From positions 33,292,216 to 33,356,215 of the forward strand of contig OY740768.1 of the NCBI GenBank assembly GCA_963513935.1: DNA of 64,000 bases, written 5' to 3'. Source of the stretch: Aphrophora alni (taxonomy: Eukaryota; Arthropoda; Insecta; Hemiptera; Aphrophoridae). Each line of letters begins with the position of its first letter. Within the stretch, counting starts at the first letter, position 1. A program made the translations under genes and the position numbers. Shown here piece by piece: positions 1-12,705 of the stretch. The notes below the pieces were generated by a model. It was not told the origin of the DNA. It did not search any database and saw only the letters and a list, made by a program, of their open reading frames with translations.

Positions 1-130
1 CAAGTGAAGTTGGTGTAGTCGCTATTTCAAATACAGCGTCCTATGGTTCATTTTCACTTTTTGACTGACAACTACCAAACTAACATTTTTGATGATGAAT
101 AGTTGTATACAATTCAGTAGTATTTTTTAG
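1..130 (+). repeat. Dispersed repeat family A, partial copy at window edge
   Basis: The stretch around 45-115 (a 'ttcattttcacttttt' block followed by 'gatgaatagttg') aligns by eye with 50050-50110 and 61355-61440 in the same orientation and with 47960-48060 in the opposite orientation. It is cut by the window start, so its 5' extent is unknown. No coding sense is visible. I use 'family A' only as a local label for these related repeats. Confidence 0.5.
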
Positions 131-853
131 CTGACTGATGTTCAAATATCGTCCATGTAAATAACTGGTCTTTTTGGGAAATTTGAATTTTCAAAAAGCA
201 CTTTTATATTTTTACTTGTATGTTTTCCAATATAAAACTAAATTTCTTAAAACTTAAAATGTTTCTTATCTTACAACACCTTACGTAGAGTTATGGAGAG
301 GTAGTTCTGCTTCCGATAAATGGAATTAATTTACCATTCACCCTATTCACATAAATCAAAGATTATGTATGTTATTTTTAGTTTGTCTTTCTTCGGTGTG
401 GTGTGTTAAATTTTGAAAGCCTACCTGATTTACATACTTTTTCCTCTTTTTTAAATATGTTTTACGCATGGTCAAAGCATAGCCAACATCCTGAAACATA
501 AATTCCCCTGAAAACTAATCTAGAGATATCTCTCGTTGTACTCTTGCGGGTCCCTTCCACAGCGGCGTTCAAACTAAAAACACAAAACTTTGTAATTTTA
601 TTGTGAAATGATTTTAATTTTAAAATCAATTCTAAATAACGTTTCAATAATGAATGAACTTTGTTGTTGCTCATTTGTATGTTGGCGCTCAAATGTCAAA
701 TATTTACTGGAGAATATAAAATTGGATTACTTCGAATTGTCAAAATTTGGGAAAATACTCACGGTATTCACTTCTAATTAGCTTTTTAATTATATACTGT
801 TACCGTTACTGAAAAAAAAACATATTTTGTCGCTGAATATTTTGAGAAATTGC
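131..853. other. AT-rich DNA, no gene seen
   Basis: Stops are dense in all frames, and the longest frame (minus, 462-692) shows no recognisable motif or coding bias. Nothing else is supported here before the assembly gap. Confidence 0.6.
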
Positions 854-1053
854 NNNNNNNNNNNNNNNNNNNNNNNNNNNNNNNNNNNNNNNNNNNNNNN
901 NNNNNNNNNNNNNNNNNNNNNNNNNNNNNNNNNNNNNNNNNNNNNNNNNNNNNNNNNNNNNNNNNNNNNNNNNNNNNNNNNNNNNNNNNNNNNNNNNNNN
1001 NNNNNNNNNNNNNNNNNNNNNNNNNNNNNNNNNNNNNNNNNNNNNNNNNNNNN
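854..1053. other. Assembly gap (200 Ns)
   Basis: Exactly 200 consecutive Ns. The round number suggests a scaffold gap of conventional size, so the true distance between 853 and 1054 is unknown. Confidence 0.99.
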
Positions 1054-1223
1054 TCATAATGTAATGATGCTTTTGTTTGTTTTCATTTAATTAATTAATA
1101 GTGAAATTTTATTTATAATGCTTATACATAAAAACTATTGCCGGTAATTTATTATTTCGTTAAATTTAATGCTTAGGATATTATACAGTTTTATAGTACA
1201 GTTAATTTTAAAGTTATGATATC

Positions 1224-1556
1224 TTATAAATTATAGTGTTTAAAACAGGTTGATTTGGTGAATGCGGGGCAGTGTTTATTCTTCTTCTTCTGTAGAATCA
1301 TGGCCTCCTTTAACTTCAACTGCCAATCATTCTTGTTTTGTGCTGCTGCTTTCCTGTTTTTCTTGAGTACTATGGAAAACGGTTTGGCTCCGAAAACACC
1401 ATCCTCCGATTCAACATCCTCCGGAGGGGAAAACACCACCCTCCGATTCAACATTGGTTTGCAAATTTTTTTTTCGGTAAATAACTGTCTCCCCAACAAT
1501 ATTTTTGAGATTCGGATAGTAAGCATCCTTGCTACTTGACCAGTCCATCTTAAATG
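1224..1556 (-). pseudogene. LINE (non-LTR retrotransposon) C-terminal relic
   Basis: Read on the minus strand from about 1556, the frame gives LRWTGQVARM, which matches the 'LRW.GHV.RM' signature near the C-terminus of many arthropod LINE polymerases. After a low-complexity stretch the same frame gives AAAQNKNDWQLKLKEAMI, which fits the family's usual 'A.DR..WR..++EA' tail. The histidine of GHV is replaced (GQV), and a stop codon lies just upstream of CHLRW. A 37-bp tandem duplication (starts at 1392 and 1429, 'gaaaacacc...ccgattcaac') expands the middle of the reading frame and would lengthen the protein. The catalytic reverse transcriptase part is absent. The block is clearly richer in GC than its flanks. 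This is a dead fragment; the clade is undetermined. Confidence 0.6.
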
Positions 1557-2872
1557 GCAACTTTAATATTTCTGACAATCTACATCTCTATAGAGGTCAG
1601 AAAATTCTACATTTGATCGTCGTATCTATACATTATCCTCACATACTGCATTAAAACATTTTCTCGGCATCCTACGCTCAAATATGAACAAACTTTCTCT
1701 TCTGAACAATGTTCAGCATTCTAATGCATATTTCAAAAAGACAGTTCACATAATAACATTAAATTAATTCCAATCTAAAAGTCTCTTAGCATGTATATTA
1801 AGATTTAGTTTATTATTATTTTTTTTAATTTTCTGGAAGCACTTAATTTAGCAAATAAAGTGAGACCTCGTTTATTTAGTCTATTATTTACGTAACAACT
1901 ACACCAATTTGTTTTATGTGATTTCTTATCAATCTTAACATAACTTTCATTTAACTTCCATATATGTATCAATATGATATAGGGTAAAAATAAATAGTAG
2001 TCAAATCCTTCACGCTTCCAAAAAAAAGTCCCACTAGAGACAACGAGGGCAACCAGTGGCGAGTTAAAGTGTCCTTTCTTTCAGTTATGCAGTCGTCATT
2101 CCAAGGTTCATAAACATTGATTTTATAATTGGAATTTCGAGGATCAACATTTTGTTGGTACGGACCAAGTAAATATGTTAAATGTCAGATAGATATGGAA
2201 AAATTACATTGAATCATTTGATAATCTATTAAAAATAATCTATAAACTAACTCGATATCACACCAGTCCTAAAACATATTGAGGAATCCCGGAAAACAAA
2301 TTTTACCCCTTCTTTACCCTGGAATTTCAGATAATCCCTACTAAGTGAGTCGTTACGTTATAAAGTAATATATTCCTGGAATTTTATGTTTCTACGTTCA
2401 GGGGTTTGAGCTGGTCGTTGACAAGTCAGTTAGGACATTTGCTTTTATATGGATGGGTTCAGCAAAATATTTACTACCTCTGTTACCCAATAAATGGTTA
2501 ATCATAATCACAACACAAGGAACAAACCACACCCAAAACATTTTACTATATTGTGTCTCCTTGTGAGTGGAGTAACTTTTACAGTATTTATTTATTGGTT
2601 TTTTGTCTATGAATACTGTTTTATGCGTTTCTTCTAGGTTAAGTAGTGCGTTAGGATAGTGCTACATTGGATATAAAAAACGATTTAAGTGATGTATTAA
2701 AATATCCCAGTAACAAGGTCTACTATAATAACATAGTTATAATAAGAACCACTAGCTATAATAGCATTTATTAGTGTTATTGTTGTTCGCAACTTAGCCT
2801 AATGAATGCTGTGGTATTTCAACTTACAATTCACCTTGCAAACTAAAAACAAAAACTGATGTAGAGGTCACA
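1557..2872. other. AT-rich DNA, no gene seen
   Basis: No open frame of note and no recognised motif. A small higher-GC patch near 2030-2110 was checked in both strands and gave nothing. Confidence 0.5.
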
Positions 2873-3740
2873 AGATGAATTTGGATTTGAATGTGATTAA
2901 GACTTTTTATTCTTTGATATTTTCTTATATTATTACTCGTTTACGAGATATAAGCCACGAAATTTTGCCAAAGATCGATTAAAATACATGGAAGTAAGAA
3001 CCAATTTATCAATACTATTGTTTTAAGTTTCAGTTATACATGTATTGTTTTATGAATACTGTTGAATTCAGTTTTTTGCAAAACATATTATAAATAGTCA
3101 ATATTGTATTTATTGATTGATGGACTATTATTTTAACATCTGTTATCTTAACAATAAGTAAATTTTTAAACGTTTAAAGATAGCCCGACCATAATAAAGA
3201 CTAGTCTTACAGCTGATGTTGAAAATGTCCACCGTTGTAGAAATTCAAGCATTACCTCTTACATAAAAATTATTGATAGCTTTTTTACGATTGGTGTTAC
3301 AAAACATTTGATTTTTTTTAACGGATGCATAAAGTTCTTTTCGTCATACTGCTTCTAAAACACCTGTTTTCAATACACACATTGAGATGCTAAAGTTGTT
3401 CTTTTTAGTCATAGGACCTAAAAACATCACCTGAGGTCGGGGTCATCAGCTGTTACTTCGTTTATACGAATTAATTAACGATTGTAAAGTATCTATAAAA
3501 AAACAACCGATAACCTCGATTGTAAATAATCATTAAAACAGCTGTTAAGATAGATTTGAAGGCAAATAGGTTATAACATTTTAGTTTTTGTGAAATTGTT
3601 TTCTTATATTATTGGCAGTAAACGAAAATATAGTTCATCACTTGGACCAAAAGAAGCTTTTCGTTCCTCGCTCATTTCAAGTTAAATTTGAGCTTGTTTT
3701 GAAAAGCTTCACTTTTGGTCCCAATCATGAAATATACAAT
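2873..3740 (+). repeat. 870-bp repeat, inverted twin of 25627-26500
   Basis: This stretch is nearly identical to the reverse complement of 25627-26500. For example, 2873-3055 matches with only a few substitutions, and the match continues through the block 'ccatcaatcaataaatac' seen in the twin (reverse complement here near 3110). Near its end is an imperfect inverted repeat (3652-3670 against 3700-3721, 'ggaccaaaag' and its complement) that could form a hairpin; the twin keeps it. Similarity falls off past about 3740 and before about 2873, which gives the element's approximate limits. No coding sequence is visible, so this is probably a non-autonomous mobile element. Its class is unknown. Confidence 0.8.
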
Positions 3741-4119
3741 TTTCTGTATGTTACACATCTTACAATAAAATGTTATTGCTAGATGATTCCTAATATATTT
3801 TCTATATTCGTTTTAAAATACAGCAATGGACTTTACCCTTTGTTGAACCTATTAATCCGAATTAAACCTAGTGTTTAGTAACATTCAGATCATTCAACCA
3901 TCCCTTATCATCTCAGTTCACCCTCCCCCCGCCCACTGTCATCATCTCTTAACGCTTCTCTCACTTTCTTCCTTACTAGTAATGGTATATAATATGTGTA
4001 CTAATAAGTGATAGATATTTAATATTTTACCAGATGGTGCGTAACGGCAAACATATGGTGTACAAAAATTAATATTTGTGGAAATATACTGTTTTAAGGA
4101 AAATTTATCAATTTCATTA
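3741..4119. other. No gene seen
   Basis: AT-rich spacer between the repeat and the next LINE relic. A pyrimidine-rich stretch (about 3895-3975) is the only compositional feature. Confidence 0.5.
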
Positions 4120-4555
4120 TCTTTTAGAATCTCTACTTCGGCGGCTCTTTCATTCCCAACGATCTCTCTACACCAGTTCCTTCTCCAACAGTCTCCAATC
4201 TACTCTATTGGCCTGCATATCCTTCTGAATTTGTAGCTTCCATATGTCTCCATCCCTTTTCTAGTCTCTGTAATGCTTTTTGGGGCATTTTTATTTCCTC
4301 CATCTTCATTAAGTGCCCAAAACATTGCAAATGTTTTCTCTTGGTTGTCTCTTTCAGTGATGGAAAATTGAGTGTGTCGGAAGGTTTCATTCCATATTAT
4401 ACCCCTTCTACTACCATTTGGATAATTCTCTCTTTAAGCCCTACTCAGTTTTTTCCTATTCAATGATATAAGCACGTCCCATCCTCTGTACTTCCTCTAC
4501 TTTTATATGGGTTTGTACTTTTATATTGACTTCAGCCATTACTAAGTTATAGAGT
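4120..4555 (-). pseudogene. LINE C-terminal relic, second copy type
   Basis: The minus strand encodes RKHLQCFGHLMKMEEIKMPQKAL (about 4260-4340), which matches the LINE signature '+LQ.FGH.MRM....PKKAL'. After a +1 shift around 4215 the frame continues KDMQANRVDWRLLEKELV, then a stop, then RDRWE. This corresponds to the family's '.DM...G.DW....EEE..RDR..WR' tail. Further upstream on the minus strand (to about 4555) a degraded 'VLYNLVMAEV' could be the end of the polymerase palm region, but this is weak. Frameshifts and stops show that it is dead. It differs in sequence from the relic at 1224-1556, so it is probably another family or clade. Confidence 0.6.
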
Positions 4556-5516
4556 ACAGTTGATAAAACAATTCCTTGTCTCACTTCCAATCATAATTAG
4601 AATCAATCAGAGTATTTCTCTTCTATTTTTACACAACCTTTACACTATTCATATATGTTTTTATTCTCTTCCTTCTAAAACTTATCCATATTTTAAAGTT
4701 AATTATTTACCTTTTAATAGCTCTCATTTAATTTTATCAAAATTATGTAAACTATTCCAATGAGTTTGAGATATGCTAACGTCACCAATAGTCACACAAA
4801 AACAGACAACGAACGGAATCCACTTTATTTTACTTAAATTAACTTGTATCGAAAAAAAAATTTGTTTCTAAGAATGCAAATTTATAACATCTAACTTTTA
4901 CAAAGTTATTCCATATTACCATTGGAAGCTAACAATAAGGTGACTTAGTCAGTAATATAGCTTCCTTAAATAAAATACAATTTATTATGCGTCAATAAAA
5001 AAACCATTATTCGGATACAGGCACCACTGAGACTTGTCTTTTGCTAAAATGCAGAAATTATTTTAGTTGCTCTAAGAATTATAAATTTATTTTAAGTGGG
5101 GTTTTATTAATGAAAGTGTCGCATAATAAAAATTGTAAATTTAGTCAAATAAATTTAATTAAATTTAATCATAGAAATTATACTTTCTTGGCAAATTATG
5201 TGAAATCACGCTACTGTGATTCCTGTACGAGTCACGCTAATTTTTGTCATGAATTCTTTGTAACATTTAATTAGTGCTCTAAATACAATGTTCACATTTT
5301 TCACTCTAAACTTTTATTAAATATGAGTTAAAATCACGCCAAATACAATTTAAGTTAACTTTTAATGCAAATACAAAATAATACTTGTAGATACAATGTA
5401 TAATAATGAACTCTATTTTTCAGGATAATATTACATTTATATGAAGATTTAAATCATTTATACTGTAAACTCTTCGTGTGTTTTTGATAATAATAATATC
5501 GATCTCATTGTGGAAC
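4556..5516. other. No gene seen
   Basis: AT-rich. Two short plus-strand frames (4560-4763, 5041-5274) are Phe/Leu/Asn-rich by base composition and carry no motif. The stretch leads directly into the minisatellite. Confidence 0.5.
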
Positions 5517-6690
5517 AATCTTTTCTACTCATTCATCACCAAAACCATATAAAACATTAAACAATCTTCCTCACTCATTCATCACCAAAACCATATAAAA
5601 CATTAAACAATCTTCCTTACTCATTCATCACCAAAACCATATAAAAACATTACAGTAACTTTTCCACTCATTCATCACCAAAACCATATAGAAACATTAC
5701 ACATTTTTTCCCACTCATTCAACACCAAAACCATATAAAAACATTACACAATCTTTCCCACTCATCCATCACCAAAACCATATAAAAACATTACACAATC
5801 TTTCCCACTCATTCAACACCAAAACCATATAAAAACATTACACAATCTTTCCCACTCATTCAACACCAAAACCATATAAAAACATTACACAATCTTTCCC
5901 ACTCATTCAACACCAAAACCATATAAAAACATTACACAATCTTTCCCACTCATTCAACACCAAAACCATATAAAAACATTACACAATCTTTCCCACTCGT
6001 CCATCACCCAAACCATATAAAAACATTACACAATCTTTCCCACTCATTCAACATCAAAACCATATAAAAACATTACACAATCTTTCCCACTCATCCATCA
6101 CCCAAACCATATAAAAACATTACACAATCTTTCCCACTCATCCATCACCCAAACCATATAAAAACATTACACAATCTTTCCCACTCATTCAACATCAAAA
6201 CCATATAAAAACATTACACAATCTTTCCCACTCATCCATCACCCAAACCATATAAAAACATTACACAATCTTTCCCACTCATCCATCACCCAAACCATAT
6301 AAAAACATTACACAATCTTTCCCACTCATTCAACACCAAAACCATATAAAAACATTACACAATCTTTCCCACTCATTCAACACCAAAACCATATAAAAAC
6401 ATTACACAATCTTTCCCACTCATCCATCACCCAAACCATATAAAAACATTACACAATCTTTCCCACTCATTCAACATCAAAACCATATAAAAACATTACA
6501 CAATCTTTCCCACTCATTCAACACCAAAACCATATAAAAACATTACACAATCTTTCCCACTCATTCAACACCAAAACCATATAAAAACATTACACAATCT
6601 TTCCCACTCATTCATCACCAAAACCATATAAAAACATTACACAATCTTTCCCACACATAGATCACCAAAACCATACGAAAATAAACCATA
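5517..6690. repeat. 47-bp minisatellite, about 25 copies
   Basis: Head-to-tail units contain 'cattacacaatctttccc', 'actcattcaacacc' and 'aaaaccatataaaaa', with a period of 47 bp (46 in the first units). The outermost units on both sides share the variant 'ttcatcacc', while central units carry 'ttcaacacc', 'ttcaacatc' or 'tccatcaccc'. Between about 6044 and 6326 the order atc-ccc-ccc occurs twice in succession, a 141-bp higher-order repeat. Single copies of the unit are visible at 46487-46525 (same orientation) and 61416-61460 (opposite). The flank after the array (6690-6745, 'gaaaatgtgaaaacgaatta') matches family A, so the array lies inside a family A copy. It is non-coding. Confidence 0.95.
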
Positions 6691-7480
6691 ACTTATTCGT
6701 CACTAAAATTCTAGTTCAATATGTGTCAATGAAAATGTGAAAACGAATTATGGGCGCCATTTTTTAGCAAATGTATATTTAAATAGGACCTAAACTTGCT
6801 TTAGCTCTAAACACATTCCCAGTGTATATCGTGTTTGATTATAATCTAGCTCATTAAATGTGACATACCTCTCGTTCTTTATCGCCTAATTAAAAAGAAA
6901 AAAGTAAAAACGCTTAAACTTCGAATACTGTAATAGGATTAGGGTCGGAAATGATCAAAAGTTGGTCAAAAGAGACCGGATGGAAAGAGAGGGATTAAAT
7001 CCAAGACTACAGGGATAAATTTGTAGATCCAGCTAGGTCCCTTACTAATCGCTAAACGCACAAACGTGATACTCTTAAGGTAAAAGATATTTGCTAAACC
7101 GGTTTTGAATATTTACGTGGAATCTTTTATTAGAGTATCATGGACTTTTTTAAATTTTGTATGGATAACTCCCTAACCAGTATTTTTGAAGAAATAACAC
7201 AAAGTTTTGTCATGGTACTTAGAGATTTACCTTGTGCAAAATTTGATCAAAATTGTTCGAGCCAGTTTTGAGAAAATTGTCATGTTGTGTTTCTTTTTAG
7301 CAGCTACCTCCAAATTTTCAGTACTTTGGCGATTAAATTGAGAAAAGTTCCAAAATAAGGTCATAATATGCCCGAAACTAAATTTGATTAAAATCAGTTC
7401 ACACAATTAGGATATTGAGCACTGTACAGACATCAGACGCCAGGCATAATTTTAAAAAACACTATTTCGTAGCTAAACGA
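6691..7480 (-). repeat. Family A flank and second dispersed repeat
   Basis: 6691-6745 is the continuation of the family A copy that hosts the minisatellite. 6940-7060 ('agggtcggaa', 'agatccagctaggtccct', 'cgcacaaacg') aligns loosely with the two flanks of the second minisatellite (15905-15950 and 16610-16680), so it looks like an unexpanded relative. 7080-7480 has the texture of old transposon sequence ('gtacagacatcagacg') but no open frame. Boundaries are approximate. Confidence 0.4.
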
Positions 7481-8740
7481 ATGTTTCCCCCACAACAATC
7501 GATATCTCATTTATATAAGTGATAAAGTACACAAAATATAGAAAACCTACTTAGTTATTCATGATTAAACGGTCGCCTTTCTTAATCACGATTCTAGGCA
7601 AGTGTTACAGTTCGATCTGTAACTCACTTACAATTATGTTATGTGGGATATAAGCACTCCGGACAAATATCACTCCGTGAAAGTTTTCTAACCCCACGAT
7701 TTGTGGTTAAAGGAATTACTCCAAAATTGTCTTTTTTCTGATCATAGCTTCAACTCAATGATCACTACATACAATACGTTTATGTATAATAAGTTTCTTG
7801 GTGTCATATTACCATAAGATTCATATTACAGTAAACACAAACATTATGTAAGTCAATTGATAGCCTATAGGTTGAAAGTAGCAGAAATTACGTATGCAAA
7901 TAAATAAGATAATCTTATGTCAGTCAATTAAATAAACTCCTCGAAGGCTTCAAAACATTAACCACAAGTATTCATATTTCCTGTATGTAATTAGAATTAT
8001 AATATCTAGAACTAGAGTGGATTTAATTCGTCGCCAAAGGCAAATTAATTTCAATCTTAATCCCTCAATGTAAATTAATATTCATTCATAATCTTAGACA
8101 ATTGTGCCAATTACTTCCTTCACTTAACTTATTGCTGAATTGCGCACACCATGGAAATCGTGGCATACACCGATACCACTCATATTAAAAGTAAGATAGG
8201 TATTTTCGGTTTAGTTATAATCAATTTCAATATACAGTCACGATTTTAAGAGTTGTTGGACAAGATTTATAAAACAAAAAAAGATTTTCACATTTCTAAA
8301 TAACAGTCAAATTTCCAATGTTTCTTTTAATTTGTTGATATTGTTAAATTAATATAACAATTTAATAAATAGTTGTGAAACAGTTTTAATGACTCAACAT
8401 GCCTCACTACAACTAAACAGCGTAAAGACATGCACTGAGTGTATCTAACCATTGGTTAGTGGCTAATGTTTATCTATTTAAATCTGGAAGTAGATGTAAG
8501 TGTGAACGAACATTAGTTGATTAATAAACATTGCAATGCTTTTACCTCAATTCTGTATCTGTAGGTCTTGCAATATGATTTTATAAATTATATTGTTTAG
8601 AATATGTATCAACTTATTTAAAACATCTTTTTTACAATAAAAACTAACAGTAATGAATTATTAACAAAACTAAGTTTTTAACAAATAGTAACAACAACAT
8701 TTGAGAAATAGCAATAATGGTTAGATTGAACTTCAGGTTG
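7481..8740. other. AT-rich; half of a direct repeat pair at 8330-8560
   Basis: Mostly featureless. 8330-8560 ('aataaatagttgtgaaacag', 'gactgagtgtat'-like) aligns by eye with 10120-10320 in the same orientation ('ataaatagtagttgtgg', 'catggagtgtat', 'atggttaatgtg'), which indicates an old dispersed or duplicated element about 230 bp long. No coding sense. Confidence 0.35.
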
Positions 8741-8800
8741 GTTGGTCTACTGGCTAGATCACTCGCCTTCTATCCAAAAAGTTCTAAATTATATCCTCAA
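8735..8800 (+). repeat. SINE-like tRNA-derived head, degraded
   Basis: The block 'ttggtctactggctagatc' followed by 'actcgccttctatccaaa' and 'agttctaaattatatcc' resembles a tRNA-type RNA polymerase III promoter: an A box near 8743-8756 and a decayed B box near 8780-8796 at about the expected spacing. It cannot fold as a proper tRNA (no matching acceptor arms seen), so it is a SINE relic rather than a gene. Confidence 0.35.
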
Positions 8801-11800
8801 AAGTGCCTAAAAAAGTGTTGATGTTTAGTTGACGTTGTAAATAAAAGTAAGGAGGTGTAAATTATAGTGACGAAAACTAAAATTACGGCAACAGGAATTC
8901 AATGTGCTAGTCACACATCTACCGATAAAAGCCGTCTATGAGGCCTAGGGACAATTTATTTAATAGCTCTAATTTTAGATAAATTTAGCTTTTGTGCTAG
9001 ATTTTACTATTATTGTTGAGTATGATTTAAAAACAATCTAAAAATTAGGAAATGTTGGCTGATTAAAAACGTTTTCACTATTTTTCTTAAGCAGATTTAC
9101 CTTATGAAGATTGAAGTCAGGAAAGGGAGCGGCAAAGTAAATCCTCCCCCCTAATATCAGCAATGAGCCGAGTGGGAGTAGCTTTACCATCTAAACATAA
9201 TAAGATAAAGTTCACATTTCTACAGACGTTCTCGGAAGCTCTTGAATATTACAGAGATTTAAAACAAATTATTTGATTTTAATTAAGTCCAGTAATTCGA
9301 ATAAACAAATATTTTAGTTCAGTAATTTCATCTGGTATTCTATTTTAAACTTGTTTAGTTATTTGCAATTTTGTTGTACACCTAGATACGCCATGTTTAC
9401 ACAAAGTGCAGTCGAGGATCTTTCAATTGGAATCTAGCCATGATAAAGAGACAGGATCCACAGAAAGGTTTAAAATTACAAACTTCAATGTTTGTTTAGT
9501 GACTCGCTATGCAGTGTTTAATTAGTGCATTATGTTTTGTAGCGTGCTAAACACGGTTCCCCTTTATACTGGTACAACGCCCTGCTATTACTTAATGTCG
9601 CGGGAACATAACTCAACAACCTCGCCCACCATCAACAAATTACATTTTTCTTCTCCTCCCTTCCTCGCAGATTAGTAACCTCAACGACAATAAGCACACG
9701 CACTGCCTCGTATTTATTAATATTCATTGTTTATTTTTGTGTAAACAAACTATAATATTATTACAGTAGTAACACACGTTTACTGCGGGATAAGGGTGTT
9801 CAGGGGCGGGAGTTGATACTGCGAGTCTTGGTTGGGTGAGCATTGTTCCGGGTTGGACGTATCGTAACTTGGTGTTGTCACGCAAAGAATTCAAACAAAA
9901 TTGTACCGTCTTACTTTATAATTACTAAAATACAACACAGCTCTGGTCTAAGAGAAGTGAGCGCTAGTATTTTTAAAAATTTGTATTCTCAAAAATAAAT
10001 TAAAATTGAAATGGAAACAAATTAATTTATATCACTTTAGTTCTATTAAAAATAACACACAAAATAATAACACAAACAGACAAAATAATAGCAGTTTTTT
10101 TTAGTAAGTTAATATAACATTAAAAAAATTTTAAAAAATAATTTGATAAATAGTAGTTGTGGAATTTGTTGCATATTAGGTTGTATGCAAACCTTATAGA
10201 CACGCATGGAGTGTATATCGTTTAATGGTTAATGTGTACTTAGTTAAAACCTGAAAATGGGTTTGTCAGTAACTGACTAACACACAACTCAATGTGTTTA
10301 GCGCAATTCTCAGATTTCAGTAAATGCCTATTGCTTTACATCCCCGTTCTTAGTGATTTTGTACTTTATTTTAAACCTGATATAGCCCCACACGTATAGT
10401 CTGTTCTATTTTACAGTGTATTCGTTATGAACCTATTAGTTTTGCTTATGAGATCTGTTAATAGATGTTTCGCTGGAGATAAGATGAGAATTTTGTCAAC
10501 CCAGTAAGTGTAAAGTACTAATGGATGACGTGGCAAAACAACATTAATTTGCCTGTAGTTTTAGGTTATGTTACTAATTTTTTTCAACCATTTCTATAGT
10601 TATTTATCTAGAAAATGCATAATTTTGTCAATGTTTCGATGCTGATTATAAAAGTGTATAAAACTCGTCTATGACTTTGTATAATGTATAGAATCAAAGT
10701 TAATGACAGAAAACTACTTTAAAGCAATCGTAATTTTCCAATTTAGCGACCGATTTTTCAAAAAATCTCCATATTTCTATAATATATATTAACTGGCACA
10801 TATTTAGTGTTAATCGGACAATTCGTTCGTTAGTTATAATCATTAGAGTAAGTGGATGTTAGATCAGGTTAGGCTAAACACACAAAAATATTTTTTAGTT
10901 AGTATGTTTTACAGTTTTGAATCAATTTAATAATGTATATACCAATTATATGAACATTACAATTTTCCACAATTTAAGAATGTCCATTGATCTGAAATTC
11001 CACTCCACTTCCATTCCTTCTTGTAATAGAGAAAATATAAGCACCCAATAAGTTTCAGAATTCTCTTAGCTTTGCTTGTGCAATAGTCTTTCCTAGAAGT
11101 AGCTAAATATTACATGTTAGTTAATAGTTATTTAGTGGGAACTCGACTCTTTTTTAATACACCCATCATTAATGTAAAACAATTTAAATTTTTTTAAATC
11201 CTTTCTTACCAACCATATCAAGGTCTGGATTTCCTTCAATTAATTCGGGACCTTGATAGCCACTACAGTTTAGATATTTCATACCATATTAGTAGACCAG
11301 TTATTTATTGTTTTCATTTGTTTCCTTAACGTTACTTTATTCCCGTTAGACTAATGAATAACACCTATACCAAATGAACTACGCCCCCCCCCCCAACTGT
11401 TTTAAATTTTGATTATAAAAATTAACTGAGCGGACTTTAAGAATATAACATAAAAACCTTTACTTCCTCTAAGCGTGATGTCTAACGAACGAATAATCCA
11501 ATTTATACCACCTTATAAACAAGTATAAACATCTAAACAAAGATCTGATGAGATTTGGATGTAGATAGATTGGTATATTTTAAAACGAAAATAAACTTCT
11601 ATATTTTATCTAGGGTAGTGAAATAATCCATCTTATGACCGTTATTTTATTAACAAATGTGCCTTGTGAAATGAAAAATTAGATTTCTTAACAAATTATG
11701 TTTTGCTCAGGCCATATGAAAATCAAACCTTTTTTGTAGCTTATCTTAGTAAAACATCTTCTAAAATCTGGCTTAGTTCCCTACAACTTATGTAAAACAG

Positions 11801-12589
11801 AAAAACCTGGTCTAGCTATCAAGGAGTTCATTCAAATTATCTTTAGCTTAAGACCACGAGTTTTCCCACAATAGCGACATCCATGTTAAACGAATATTTC
11901 TTGTTCTCTCAATGAGATGCTTCCAGCTGAGAGTCTTGCAACCTGTATTTCCTAACCACACCACACATAGGTCGGTTCAACTTAACTTATTATACTTAGA
12001 AGTGTGTCTAGTTGAAAGTTTCTTTATCCAAATAACAATAATTTAAACCATTAGTACACCTTTAGTAACACATTCAGTTTTTTTAAATGACGGCTTGATG
12101 AAGGTGTATTTTTTATGTTTTTATCACAATTTCCTGTAGTTTTTGATTTAACAGATTGGTTTAATGTAATAACCTACGTTTTTCAATACAGTGCAACAGT
12201 AATAGTAATTATGAGTTAGGTTTCTTTTTGGTGATTAAGTAAAACTAATAAAGTGGGATTTTTAAAGAAATAATTTTTACCATTTTTCCATTTTTAAAAA
12301 CTTTAGAACCGATATAATTTTAGTGGTACAGCAACCATATTTTGTGTGCACGCAAATATACAGTGTATATCATACGTGCAGATAGTCATTTTGTGAGAAT
12401 ATTTTTCTAAATTCAGAGTACTCCAATACAAATATAATTATAAAATCAGAACGTATTTTTTGTTGTTTTACCAGCTTAATTTTGTCATTGACTGAAAACG
12501 TAAAAATGTTTTAAGACTATCATCAAAATATCGAGCATAATTTCCCCCTTAACGTTTTACTTTACACCGGGAGAGATGTTAATACACGG
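8801..12589. other. AT-rich DNA, no gene seen
   Basis: No frame with recognisable protein sequence. 10120-10320 is the partner of the direct repeat at 8330-8560. GC-richer islands at 9590-9700 and 9780-9870 were read in six frames without a result. A C homopolymer sits near 11385-11395. Confidence 0.45.
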
Positions 12590-12594
12590 AAAAG

Positions 12595-12705
12595 AAAACC
12601 GCCATCACCCTAACTCGAACATGCGTAACTTTCGATGATTCACTAGTTCGAATTGTAGCGAAATAAGTGCACGCCCTAAACCAACCGAGCTACGCCGCAA
12701 CCCGA
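12595..12705 (-). repeat. SINE-like tRNA-derived element
   Basis: On the minus strand, 12692-12681 reads TAGCTCGGTTGG, a very good A box, and 12655-12643 reads a B-box-like ATTCGAACTAG at the usual spacing. A second GTTCGAG block follows at about 12624-12614. The stretch is GC-richer than its surroundings. Paired acceptor and anticodon arms of a functional tRNA are not evident, so a tRNA-derived SINE is the best reading. Confidence 0.5.

Noticed and set aside
806..1090. Open frames spanning the N gap
   Set aside because: They consist almost entirely of unknown residues from the 200 Ns and carry no information.
1255..1539. Plus-strand 94-residue frame with a hydrophobic start
   Set aside because: It is antisense to the LINE relic, whose minus-strand motifs (LRWTGQVARM, AAAQNKNDWQ) explain the open sequence better.
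5517..6690. CRISPR-like array
   Set aside because: The units are contiguous 47-bp tandem copies without unique spacers, in a eukaryotic repeat setting.
12595..12705. Functional tRNA gene on the minus strand
   Set aside because: The A and B boxes are good, but acceptor, anticodon and T arms do not pair properly; a SINE head explains it.
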